Assembly (NCBI RefSeq): GCF_905220365.1
Contig: NC_061153.1
Span: forward strand, 5,414,001-5,478,000
Length of the DNA stretch: 64,000 nucleotides
Direction of reading: 5' to 3'
From: Vanessa cardui
Lineage: Eukaryota > Arthropoda > Insecta > Lepidoptera > Nymphalidae
Both the position numbers and the translations under genes were made by a program. Within the stretch, counting starts at the first letter, position 1. The number at the start of each line of letters is the position of its first letter. Shown one piece after another: positions 51,916-63,860 of this stretch. The notes beneath the pieces were generated by a model, which did not search any database, was not told the DNA's origin, and worked only from the letters and a program-made list of their open reading frames with translations.

Positions 51916-52448
51916 TACAATTTTTAATCTCACAATAACTATATACCTATAGAATGCTTATAAATGAAAAAAAAATAAAACAAGAAACAAAACAACTAAT
52001 AGTTTCATTCAAAATCAATATGCAGATCACACACAATTTAATATATAATATAATAAAGTAAAATCTTACTCCAAACTTCCCACATACATACAATTTATAA
52101 AATAAACAAATATTAATAAACATTTTCAATGATTTATAAATATGTTCCAAAATAATTATAGACATTTATTATCTTTGTCTAGTCTAAATGTTTAGATACC
52201 AAATGGATAGATATATATGTAATCTTTAGTAGATATCTATGTAAAGTATCTAAGAACTAATGAAAAGAATTGTAACTACATATTATTATCTGGTATTAAA
52301 TGTCAATTTGTCAATGACACAGATGACAATTGACAACTGACATAAACTGTAAACTTTTATTATTTGTTTAGTTTTTTCGCTTGCGTTAGTGTTGGTTAAC
52401 ACACGTGTTAAGAGATTTTGAGTGTTTACGTTTAGTTCTGTAGTGTAA
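51916..52448. other. AT-rich spacer and presumed 5' region of LINE E
   Basis: No open frame of note. At 52310-52345 there are short inverted TGTCAATTTGTCA / TGACAATTGACA words. The last 100 bp may be a LINE leader. Confidence 0.45.
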
Positions 52449-53195
52449 ATGCTTCCCAATAAAGTGTTTTCCTATCATACTTCCCTAGCTGTAGAAATGT
52501 ATAAACTTCCTACGATCCAATGCCTGAACTGCTGCCGTTATGGACACATAAAAACTCAGTGCCGATCACAACCTAGATGTTTTAAGTGCTCCAAATCCCA
52601 CACAGGTGAGTCTTGTGATGTAAGTAAGGATAACGCCACTTGCTTACATTGCTCAGGTGTTCATTTTACTACGGATAAGGACTGTCCTGAATTATCACGC
52701 CAACAATCCATAAAAATTGTTATGTCCCAAGACAATGTGTCATATATAGAAGCATCCTCACGGTTCCCTCCTGTTCGGAGATCCTATGCAGAGATTGCAA
52801 AACAGATGTTTACCCCTCCAATATATTCTCCAACTATTCCAAACAAATCTATCCCTTCACCTATCAGATCCTATCGTAAGACTGTTATAAGTACTCCTCG
52901 CCCAAGATCACAGCTTGGAAAAGGATACGATAAACAGCCTCACCAATCCATTGTTAGCAATTGTCCCTCTACTACTCCCAATGGTTGTGCTCTCAACCAA
53001 AATACTTCTCTCCCCGAAAATAACAATCCCAACTTCTTGGAAATGTTAACGAAGATTCTTCTAAGCATTATTTCAACCTGTAATGATATCCCTTTACCGT
53101 CCAACGTTGCTCAAGACTTAGGTCAACTATTCTCAATCCTTAAAAATGGCCCCAATCAGCTTCCTTCAATGGAACTGCAAGAGCGTCCGGCCTAA
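52449..53195 (+). CDS. LINE E ORF1: gag-like protein with zinc knuckles
   Basis: The 248-residue frame has three cysteine clusters near its N-terminus: CLNCCRYGHIKTQC (CCHC spacing), CFKCSKSHTGESC and CLHCSGVHFTTDKDC. They are followed by a serine/proline-rich linker (SYAEIAKQMF onward). Such proteins bind element RNA. The usual N-terminal domain before the knuckles is shorter than in intact relatives, so the copy is probably 5' truncated. The ATG at 52449 may not be the original start. Confidence 0.7.
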   Translation: MLPNKVFSYHTSLAVEMYKLPTIQCLNCCRYGHIKTQCRSQPRCFKCSKSHTGESCDVSKDNATCLHCSGVHFTTDKDCPELSRQQSIKIVMSQDNVSYIEASSRFPPVRRSYAEIAKQMFTPPIYSPTIPNKSIPSPIRSYRKTVISTPRPRSQLGKGYDKQPHQSIVSNCPSTTPNGCALNQNTSLPENNNPNFLEMLTKILLSIISTCNDIPLPSNVAQDLGQLFSILKNGPNQLPSMELQERPA

Positions 53196-55620
53196 AAAAC
53201 ACGAACTCCTCTCTCTTATTAATCTCCATAAACCTGTCATTATTGCCATCTCTGAAACTTGGTTGATCCCTGGATCCCGATTCCGGGTACCGGGCTTCTC
53301 CTGTTTGAGAGATGACAGGAGTGATGGTTATGCCGGGAGTGCCATTTTTATTCGGCACTCCCTTCCCTTTTCCCAAATCCCTCTATCCCTGTCTAGCCAG
53401 CATATTAATGCTGTTGCTGTCAGAGCCCTCAACATCTCTTTTCTCTCCCTGTATATCCCTCATCCTAATCCCGCTTTAATTCCCGATTTATCCGCCATCT
53501 TCTCTAGTCTCCCTCATCCTATCCTTGTCATGGGGGATTTTAATGCCCACCATACCTCCTGGGGTTCACATTTTTCTGATTCGTTTGCTCTCTTGTTGAT
53601 GGACATATTTGATGATGCAAACCTCTGCATCCTCAATAATGGCTCACCAACACGTAGAGTATACCCCAACCAAAACCCAAAATTCGTTGTTGACCTATCC
53701 CTAACCTCTCCTGCCCTTGCTTGTCAATTATCCTGGAATGTCCTATCATCATCTTTTGGTAGTGACCACTTCCCTATCCTCCTTTCTTTAAATAATCGAT
53801 CCATCCCATACTCCAACCCAAATCCTTTATTAAAATATAAATTAAAGCATGTTAATTGGTCAGCATATGCTGAATCTGTTGACGACATGATTGACTCCCT
53901 CTTTGTGTCGCAAGACTATCGAAATGTAATCCTTTGCTACGACCTTTTTGTGAATGGTATTTTAAATGCAGCTGATCTCCATTTTTCCAAAAAACGCATC
54001 TCAAAAAATCATTTGCTTTCCACCCCCTGGTGGGATGAGGAATGCAAACGATTAACTGAACAGAGACTAAAGGCTGAAGAAACATACACTATGTGTATGT
54101 CTATGGATAATTTTTACAAGTATCAGAGAATCGACGCCAAATTAAAACGACTGATTTCTAAAAAGAAAAAAGTCAGTTGGATTCAATTCTGTGAATCCCT
54201 GAGCCCTCGTTCCTCTTCCTCTGCAGTCTGGTCCCAACTAAAAAAATTCCGCCGTTGCCTTAACTCTGACAATCCTACCTCAAATACTCCTTCTGAGTGG
54301 CTTAACAATTTTACTGAGAAGCTTGACCCCCCCCCCCCCCCTTTGTTCCATATGAGGACAGTTTTCTAATTTCTACGCCAGCATCTACTTTGGATGAAAT
54401 GGATGCCCCCTTCTCCTCTTTTTCTGAACTTCAATGTGCATTAAATGGTTTATCCGATTCGACACCTGGGGAAGATGGCGTTCCTTACTCCTACATTTCC
54501 AAATTAAATGATAAAGCTAAACATTGTTTTTTAAATATTATTAACTCGGTCTTTATCAAAGGAATCATCCCGCAATCTTGGAAGTCGAGTGAGTGAAGTG
54601 GAGTGAATGCATTAACTTTGTAGACAAAACAAAATTTCTTGGTATAATTCTCGATTACAAACTGAACGGAATTTCACACTCTGATTACATAGCCAAGAAA
54701 TGTGAAAAATCAATTAATGCCCTTAGAGCTGTGTCTGGAGTCTGGTGGGGAGCTCACCCTTATACATTAAAATTGATCTATAACGCAATAGTTCGTAGTC
54801 ATTTGGACTATGGACTGTTCTTTCTAGATCCTTTTAATAAATCAGCTTCAGAAAAATTAAATAAAATACAATATAAATGTCTTCGTATTATATTGGGTGC
54901 GATGAAATCCACCCCTACTAATGCTCTACAGGTTGAGTGTGTGTGAGATATTGCCTCCTCTATAGATAAGGAGGCAATATCTTTGTGACCGCTTTATAAT
55001 CAGATTGTTACGGCTACCCTCCCATCCTCTATTGATCACATTAAACAAACTATCCCACCTTTGTAACTCAGATAATCCGGCATCCCCATTCCTATTAAAC
55101 AGTTTCCTCAAGTATACCAAACTCCCCCATCCACTTACCACTTTTCCCTCTAATCCTCTTTTTTCCACCTCCTTTAAAGCACTTATTTATAATCCTCCGA
55201 TAATTACAAATCTTGGACTCGTAAAAGGTTCCCCTGATACTAATACCCAATTTCAAACAATTTTTCATTAAAATTGGCCAATTCATCTCCCTATATATGC
55301 ATCTAAGCTCTCGCCGACCGGCTGCGTTGGTGCAGCCTGTTGGATGCCTAAATTTAAAATAGCCCTATTATTCAAATGTCCCCCCGAAACCTCTGTATTC
55401 TCCGGTGTGGCAATCGCTTTACTGGAAGCTGTAATGTATGCCCAGTCACACAATATTCAGCAAACAATTATTTTATGTGACTCACTAAGCTGTCTGTTAG
55501 CCATTAAAGAGAATCCTTTTCGTAGCTGATCAAAACTTTCAATCGTTTTTAAGATCAGAGAGGCCCTGTTGTCCTGTCATCAACAAGGGCTACAAGTCCT
55601 GCTGGTCTGGATTCCTAGCT
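53146..55620 (+). pseudogene. LINE E ORF2: endonuclease, truncated RT, RNase H
   Basis: The endonuclease is complete: FLQWNCKSVRPKKHEL, ISETWLIPG, VMGDFNAHH, FGSDHFPI (residues 5-210). A run of 15 C at 54327-54341 shifts the frame, after which RT text starts (LSDSTPGEDGVPYSYIS, GIIPQSWK). A deletion at 54596 removes the catalytic palm and joins the thumb region (FVDKTKFLGIILDYKLNG; VRSHLDYGLFF). The RNase H part has ALLEAVMYAQSH, ILCDSLSCLLAI and LVWIPSYSAI, with a stop at 55527. Confidence 0.75.
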
Positions 55621-55640
55621 ATTCAGCTATATCGGATTTG

Positions 55641-56519
55641 GTAACACTGCTCTGGGTGACATGTCAAATTTGAATTTCTTTTAAATATTTTAAATTATTT
55701 AGTTTTAAGTGTTTTAATTCCAATTATGTAGTAATTCTGTATTACAATTCTTTAAAAAAGTGTCAATAGTGTTTGTGACGCATATACGCAACTAAATCGG
55801 AACAAAAGAAGAATCGAGTCGACTGTCATACTCGTAACGGCCGCTTAACTTGAAATCTACGTAAACCCGGGGAGTATTTAGTTTTAAACTTTTATTTACT
55901 CTTTTTTACACGTTCTAAACCTAATTCGAACAAGGCATACATGTTGTGGACAGCATCTGTCTTCTCCTTTGGCGTGATTACTGTCTCACTTTGCTTGACA
56001 ATTAGTTAGAAGCAAGGTTGAAGATTTTAACATAGTTCTTCACAATATCTGTGCTGTGCATAGGACCCAGCTTTTTTTGTAAGCTGTAATCCTTGTGTTC
56101 AGTACTTACTAAGCTTATAATATTGTTTGAAGTAGTTGACAAGTGAATAACTAAATACCTACATATTTATAAAAGTAAAATAATTAAAAATATTATATGT
56201 GATTAACCTAGTGTACCTTTTGTAACTGGAATATCATAGTATAAAATATTATATTATATTACTTAACTTTGGACAAATTCATTGCTATTAATTTATTTAT
56301 TATAATATAATATTATATTTATTTATTATAATAATATGTATATTTTTTATTGCTATTATTTTTTGCCTTAATTGATAGTATATAAGTAATCACATTTTGT
56401 TATATCACCTATTACTAAAATAATCAATCAGACATAGATTTGTACAATCCTGATTATATTAAATCTCTCTGCAATAGCATTTAAAAATACATATTTAAAT
56501 TATTTTACAGTTAAACAAC
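55641..56519. other. Spacer, possibly the 5' UTR of the next LINE
   Basis: The RNase H text ends abruptly at about 55637. The following 880 bp contain no open frame and become very AT-rich from about 56160. A TTTTACAG site just before the ATG at 56520 would fit a spliced or cryptic leader. Confidence 0.4.
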
Positions 56520-57726
56520 ATGGAGTATACTATTATGACCCGGAAAAGTTCAATAAAAGATATGGAAGCCAAATTCCAAATCACCCTTAAAGAATCAAAA
56601 TCCTCTAAAGAGTTAAGCAGACAACTTCTTCAAGAGCGTGAGGACAGTGAAGAAGAGATCAAAAAAATTGTTTATAAAAACACAGAACTCAAAAGTGAGC
56701 TAGCCAAGTTGAATGAACATTGTTTAGATGTTGTTAGCGAGCGGGACAATCTTCTTAAAATTGTGACCTAATTTAAAGAGTGTAGCGATGAACATGAAAG
56801 AGCTTTGAGTCGCATTGCAGAACTGGAAGTTAGTCTTTTAAATGCTCAAAAATCAGAGAAAGAATTAGAACAAATTAAAACAAGCCAGAAATGTTATGCG
56901 ACTGAGAGTATGTATAATGAATTAGTTACACATGACTCTGACTGTAACACCTCCTTGCAGGAGTCTAAAATTAATCATAAATATATGAATACACATAACA
57001 AATTAAAAAAATACATAAAATTAAATAAATTTATTAATAAAACAAAAAAATGATTAATAATACTCATAAATATCAATATATATACAAAATGAGAAAGGAC
57101 CGCTCACATTTGATTAATAAAATAAAATCATGCAATAATAAATTGCAAAATAATATTGAACAAATGCAACTAGAAATTTTTAGCCTACAGAAAACTTTAG
57201 ATTTTGTTAATAAAAAATATGACTTGGCTCAAAAACAGATTGAGGAACATATACATGCAGCCAATAATCTTCTTGAGCTATGTATACATCCAACTTGGAA
57301 AAATTTGAATCCCTATCAAATAAATGCATATGTAACTGCTTGTATACTCAAGAAAAAGAGTTGGCTGCTCCTAGTACTAATAATACCACAGTGCCTCAAC
57401 CTATCAAATTGAGTCAATGTTCACCAAAAATCCACAACCACAATAGACTGGGGTTAGGAATTAATAAAAATGTTAAAAATGTTATAGTAGTATCTGATAA
57501 GTTAGGTCAGGGCTTTGGCTCAATACTAAAAAGTGAGGTAGAAAATGTATTCAACACATGTACACCCGGGGCAAGCTATCAGTACCAAATAAATAAGATA
57601 AGTTCTATGCATCTGGATTCCACTAATATAGTTGTTTTAATGCATGGTGACAGTTTGTCTCTGAATAAAAATAATTTAATTAAGGATACAAAATTATTAC
57701 TTGAAATTCAATCAAAAGAAATGTAG
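56520..57726 (+). pseudogene. ORF1 of a LINE C-type element (coiled coil, frameshifted)
   Basis: The first frame (56520-56771) is a strong coiled coil (KELSRQLLQEREDSEEEIKK). After a TAA it continues at 56805-57053 (RIAELEVSLLNAQKSEKELEQI) and, in another frame, 57050-57300 (QMQLEIFSLQKTLDFVNKKYDLAQ). The C-terminal domain (57280-57726) repeats LINE C ORF1 almost word for word (KFESLSNKCICNC; VIVVSDKLGQGFGS; VVLMHGDSLSL). Similarity ends at 57726, about 20 bp before the duplicated block. No ORF2 of its own follows. Confidence 0.75.
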
Positions 57727-57747
57727 TTATAAGTGTATGTATTGTAA

Positions 57748-60700
57748 GTTTAGATAAAAAATTTAATGTTTGCCATATTAATGCTCAAAGTGTGCCTAGT
57801 CATTACACGGACCTATTAAGTTCTTTTAATCTCAACTGTATTCATGCTCTCTTGATTTCTGAAACATGGTTAAAACCTTCACTTTCTTCAGCGTGTTTTC
57901 CCATTCCTGGTTTTGTATTAGTAAGAAACGATCGTGTTGGGAGGAGAGGAGGTGGTGTCGCCACTTATTTAAAAAGTCAATTTAGCTATAAAATCATCTG
58001 CCAGTCTTCTTCTTCTTCTAACCCTTCCCCTGAATTTCTTTTTTTGGAAATTGCTTGTGGAAGGAAAATAGTCCTGGTTGTAGTATATTGCCCTCCCACT
58101 ATTGACTATTTCTCAACACTAGAAGACATTTTCGAGAATCTTTTATCCAACTTCAATGAACTTTTAATTATGGGTGACTTCAACACGTGTTTGATGAAGA
58201 ATGACACTCGAGCGACTAAATTGCGCTCCATAGTTAATTCAGTGAACATTGAAATTCTACAGCTATCTTCAACACATCACACCTTAACTTCAGATTCTCT
58301 CTTAGATCTTATACTCTGTTCTGACGTTAAACGTGTTGTTAAATATGGCCAACTTTCTGCTCCTGCTTTTTCTCAACACGACTTAGTTTACGTATCCTAT
58401 AGCATTAAAAGTCCTAAGCCTACAGTTCAAACTGCATCCTTAAGAATTTTTTCTAACCTTAATCTTAATAAATTAGAGACAGATGCTACTAAAATTAATT
58501 GGGATCAGATATATGAATTGGATACGATCGACGATAAGCTGGACTTTCTTTGCTCATACGACATGCATGCTTCCTTGCGTTTAGTAAAAATTAAAAACCG
58601 AGGGTCTGCGCCTTGGATAAACAGTGACATCCGGAATGCCATGGCAAAAAGGGATCGTGCATTTCGTAAATTTAAGTCTGACCGTACAGAACTTAACTGG
58701 TCTGTCTATAAGGCTGCAAGAAATAGGTGTAACCAGATGTGCAGAACTTATAAACGCCGATACATCTCTGATAAAATTTGTAACTCGTCTCCTTCAGACA
58801 CATTAAAATTTCTAAAGTCTATTGGCATCGGCAAAAATTCCAACTCTTCAAACAATATCTCTATTGACATTAATAGTCTTAATCGCCACTTCCAGTCTCC
58901 TCCTGTTTTCGATGACAATATTAAACTCGATACTCTTTCAAAGATTCATTGCCTGCCAATATGTAAGGACACTTCATTTTCTTTCACCCTGGTGAGTGAT
59001 GCTGACGTTCGGAAACGTATTATGGCAATTAAATCTAAAGCAATTGGATGTGATGAGATAGGTCGCACGATGATTTTACACATTTTAGAAACATTATTGC
59101 CTTTAATAACCCACATTATTAATTTTTCCTTACGCACTAGTACTTTTCCCGAACTGTGGCGAAAAGCCCTAGTTCTACCACTAGCTAAGATTCCAAATCC
59201 CTCTACGCCTTCCCATTATCGTCCTATTTCCATCCTTCCCTTTCTCTCAAAAATTTTAGAATCCATTGTCCACTTTCAATTATCTGATTATCTGTTGTCC
59301 TGTGACCTATTAAAATCCACTTCAGTCTGGTTTTCGCCATTGCCATAGCACTACTACTGCACTAATTAAAGTTACCGAGGATATTAGAGAGGGTATGGAA
59401 AACAAGACTGACGATTCTCATACTCATCGATTTTAGTAACGCGTTTAATGCAGTCGATCATGACTTATTACTCTCTCTTATATCTCGCATAAACATCTCA
59501 GACATCGCTCTCCAGTGGTTTTCTTCTTATCTTCGTGGACGCAAGCAAGCAACTTGTGTTGGAACCGATAGATCGGACTGGTGCGATGTTGCTGCTGGTG
59601 TTCCTCAAGGCGGTATTCTTTCTCCACTACTATTTTCATTATTTATTAACTCTATTTCCTCAATTCTTTCATGCCAGTACCATCTTTATGCCAACGACTT
59701 GCAGCTTTATAAACAGTGCAGCGTAGACCACCTGGTTGACACTATTACCGCCCTTAATAACGATCTCTCTCGTATTGCCTCTTGGTCAAAAAAATATGGA
59801 ATTAGTGTTAACCCATCAAAATGCCAAGCTATTATTATTGGGAGCCCTAGGCAGTTAGCTTTAATTCAAAGCCTACCACCCTTACCTGATTTACTATTTA
59901 ATAACTGTTATGCCTATTTCATCTAAGGTTAAAGATTTGGGTGTTTTAATCGATAACTCGTTGAAATGGTCTGACCAATTCAATGAGGTTTCGCGCAAGT
60001 TTTATGCCACGCTACACTTTAAAAACTTTGTGCCTATTAAATCAAAAATCCAACTGGTAAAGTGTCTGTTGTTACCAATTATAGATTATGGTGATGCATG
60101 TTACCCCGATCTTAATGTAACACTTTTAAGTAAACTCGAAAGATTGCATAACACCTGCATACGATTTATGGCCTTAGATATTTATTTATTTATGGCCTCC
60201 GTAAATTTGAGCACATTTCTTCATATCGGTTAATGCTAAATTGGCTACCTATTAAAGATCGTAGGCATTTAAGAATACTATATATTCTACACTCTCTTGT
60301 TTATAATCCACTTGCTCCTTGTTATCTTAAGTCCAAATTTAATTTTCTTTCCGATAATCGTGTTAGGCATCTTCGTTCTTCTCATAACCTTCTTCTTTCT
60401 ATTCCTCCTCACACATCTGGTTTTGTGTCTAATTCTTTCACTGTCAACGCTATACGACTTTGGAATGAATTACCAGTCGTCATCAGAGAAACGTTCTCTA
60501 GGGATTTGTTCAAAAGTAGGGTAAAATAATTTTTCTTAAAGAAATATAAGTCTTAGCTTTTATCGCCTTTCTTGGTTTCGTTCCCTTTTATTTAAGCTGT
60601 TATTATTACACTGTACATTTAGTATTATTGTTAACTTTTTGTTACTTTATCATTAGAATATTATTAAATGTATGTTATATGTATATATTTATAATATATA

Positions 60701-60932
60701 TTTATGTAAGTGTGTGTATGTTTATATATATGTGTATATATATGTATGTATGTGTGTATTTGTATAATGTAATTCAATATAAGGATGGCGTTATGCATCT
60801 ACTGTACGCTCTTTCTTGCACGTGCTAAGGTTGGCTGGTAGATAAGGCTATATAGCTTTAAGCCCGCCTTTTGCTCAATTTATTTTTTGTTAAATAATTG
60901 TGCAATAAAGTGAATAAATAAATAAAGTACAA
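57748..60932 (+). pseudogene. LINE D ORF2 and 3' end, second copy
   Basis: It begins at the codon corresponding to residue 42 of the first copy (KKFNVCHINAQSVPSH), so it lacks the ORF2 start. It then follows the same broken frames (57792-59348, about 59400-59926, 59910-60529). The altered catalytic box YAND is at 59687-59698. The 3' end is near 60932. Confidence 0.85.
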
Positions 60933-60933
60933 A

Positions 60934-61082
60934 ACACCAATGATGTTATATAACTATCGATAAAATTCAATTCAATTTAATTTTGGAAGATATTTTAAGT
61001 GATGAAACTTAAAATATCTTCCAAAATTAAAACGATGTTGTATCACTACATCTACAAGTATAAAACATCATTGCACAACAAA
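60934..61082. repeat. Hairpin (foldback) element, second copy
   Basis: The 24-bp perfect arms are at 60977-61000 and 61007-61030, as at 38020-38073. Confidence 0.7.
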
Positions 61083-61218
61083 TAATATATAAAATACATA
61101 TTGGCAAAGTAAGCAAAACAATATATATATATATATCTACTATAATAGCGACAAGAAGAAAATCACATATTATAATTGTTTAAGAATATTACGATACGAA
61201 GAATATTACGATTTAAAT

Positions 61219-63147
61219 ATGCTGAAAGAACCCATTGTTAACACGTTCACTGCCACCTAAATTTTTCCTATGCTTATAGCGATGCCGGCATACATAATGC
61301 CGCGAACACGCGGCATTTTTATAATAATAGATATTTGTACAAAAAAAAATGTAACAAAGTTCCTCAAATTTGAGAAAACAATAACAAAATTAGTTCAATT
61401 GTCAACAAATTGGTTGGCATTAATAAAATGTGGTTTGTTGAAAAAACAGTTTGACAATCTATGATTATCCTTAATAAGTGAACAAGCCTAGCGTGTCGCC
61501 GGCATTACAAAAGACATTTTTTTCTAAAATAAAAAAAATTATTATTTTTAACGGGCCACTTAAAAACTCAGTAGCTTATCGCTTGAAGATTGCACACAAT
61601 TAGTTTGAATGAATAATTTAGCCTAGTTTTTAAGATATCACTGAAATTCTTAGAACAAGCCTAGCGTGTTCGCGGCGTGGCTATAGAAATTCGCATGAAC
61701 ACGCTAGGCTTGTCGCTGGCACTGAACGTGTTAAAGCAAGAGTTTCAAACGCTATAAACGAATGGGCTAACGAGCACCTGACCTGCCCATCAACATCTTT
61801 GACAACGTGGTCAACACTCAAGGATACAGTCAGCAATATTTGTCGGACTTATCTGCAGCCTGATCATCTAGTCAAGAAACAGCAATGGGTGACTGAGGAG
61901 ATCCTGAAATTAATGGATAAACGCCGAATATATAAAACCGCAGACCCAAAGAGGTACGACGAATTAGATAGGCTCATTGCTAGAAAAAATCGAGCTGCTC
62001 GAGATAAATTCTATGAGACCAAATGCGAACGTATCGAAGGCCTTTTGAAACTACATGACGGGTTTAACCTTCACAAGGAGATCAAAACACTTGCGGGGCT
62101 TAATAAAACTCACAATTTGAATGCACTATGTGATGATCAGGGCAATATTCTTCATGACTTAGAAAGCAAGAAAAAGGTTTGGAGTGACTACATAGTCAAA
62201 ATGTTTGAGGATACTTCTAGGAGCTCCGCGAATGTTACTGTTACGGATGACTCTGGACCACCATTTTTAACAACAAAGGTGAAAAAGTACTTGGATCTGC
62301 TAAAACTGGTAAAGCTTTAGGTCCCGACAGTAAAACAGTAGAAATTCTCAAACTGTTGGAAGAAGAACACGTAAACGCCCTAACCAACTTTTTCAACCAG
62401 GTGTATAACTCAGGCTCTTTACCCGACGATTGGCTAAAGTCCACATTTATTACTTTACCAAAAAAGGCAAAAGCAAAGAAATGTGCAGAATATCGCACAA
62501 TAAGCTTAATGAGCCACGTACTTAAAATATTTCTAAATAGTTCTAGTACAAAAATGCAAAGACATGCAGACCAACGTTATCTTGTGCTTCATTGATTATG
62601 AGAAGGCGTTCAATCGCGTAAGACATGACCTACTTATGGAACGTCTAATGGATGTAGGTCTAGATGGCAAGGACTTACGGGTTATTAAGAACTTGTATTA
62701 AAAACAAAGAGAAGCTGTGAGAGTTGAGCATTCAGAGACCGATCAAATTGAGATTCGCCGTGGTGTCCGTCAGGGGTGTATATTGTCTCCCCTGCTTTTT
62801 AACATATACTCGGAAGCTGTAATATCTGAAGCTCTGTAGGGGTTAGAGGTAGGCATCAAGATAAACGGTAAAGTCGTGAATAACCTACGATGCGCCGATG
62901 ATACCGTACTTATAGCCTCTTCAGAAAAGGACCTACAGACTTTGGTGAACAGGGTTAACGAGTGCAGTGTGAAGGCAGGGTTGAGCATGAATATTAGCAA
63001 GACCAAGTTTCTGGTTGTATCGGGGGATAAAAATCTTAAGCCAAAAATTCAGGTGGAAGGTAAATACCTAGAGCGGGTGCGTATGTACAAATACCTCGGT
63101 GCTTGGGTAAATGAAGAATGGGACTGTGGGCAAGAAATTCAGACTTA
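61219..63147 (+). pseudogene. RTE-type LINE fragment, second copy
   Basis: Same broken frames as 38262-40190: 61799-62320, 62356-62595, and an RT part with the CADD box at 62891-62902. It is interrupted by the same MITE. Confidence 0.75.
61238..61734. mobile_element. piggyBac-type MITE, second copy
   Basis: TTAA-bounded copy of 38281-38777 at the same point of the RTE fragment. It was duplicated together with its surroundings. Confidence 0.85.
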
Positions 63148-63523
63148 AACTGAGCATCCAAATCTGTTCAGACGTGTTTAATTCAATCCTCAATTATTTT
63201 AAATATATATTTTTTACTTTTTAAAAAAATCTATTTGCCTCTTCGTAAACTTGACTGGCATTGCGGACAGGATCGTCGTAATTATAGCGCATTCGCGTAA
63301 ATATTCGGGTAATGGGATTGGGATTGGTAATGGGACTGTGGGCAAGAAATTCAGATTTAAACTGAGCATCCAAATCTGTTCAGACGTGTTTAATTCAATC
63401 CTCAATTATTTTAAATATATATTTTTTACTTTTTAAAAAAATCTATTTGCCTCTTCGTAAACTTGACTGGCATTGCGGACAGGATCGTCGTAATTATAGC
63501 GCATTTGCGTAAATATTCGGGTA
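63118..63523. repeat. 212-bp tandem duplication, second copy
   Basis: Units begin at 63118 and 63330, as at 40161 and 40373. Confidence 0.8.
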
Positions 63524-63860
63524 TCTAAATTTACCGATTATCGCGATTTTTAGGCGCGGACGGCGATCCATCGAACAAATAAATTCGTCAAGGTTGGAGC
63601 GATGCTGATGGCGTTGGCTGGTTGGTGAGTAAGCGTTTTCACCTTCCTTACCTATTTCATGCCTATTCAAATTGTAGAGTTTTCTTATCTAGAGATTGGA
63701 ACTCTCTCTTTTTAACTGTTATCTGGTTTTCATATAAAATTTGTGAAATCGGAATTTAGTTATACATATAATATTTGTATTTTATCTCTCACATGAATTT
63801 TTGTGAATAATATTAAGTAAAATTCAAAAATAATATTAAGTAAATAAAAAATTATTAATA

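Larger units (their letters stand above)
52449..55640 (+). mobile_element. LINE E: I/LOA-like non-LTR retrotransposon with RNase H, decayed
   Basis: ORF1 with zinc knuckles overlaps ORF2 by 50 nt (53146-53195). ORF2 has an endonuclease, only the start of the RT, then the thumb and an RNase H remnant near 55330-55620. About 0.7 kb including the catalytic RT boxes is deleted at about 54596. The presence of RNase H separates it from LINEs A-D. Confidence 0.8.
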
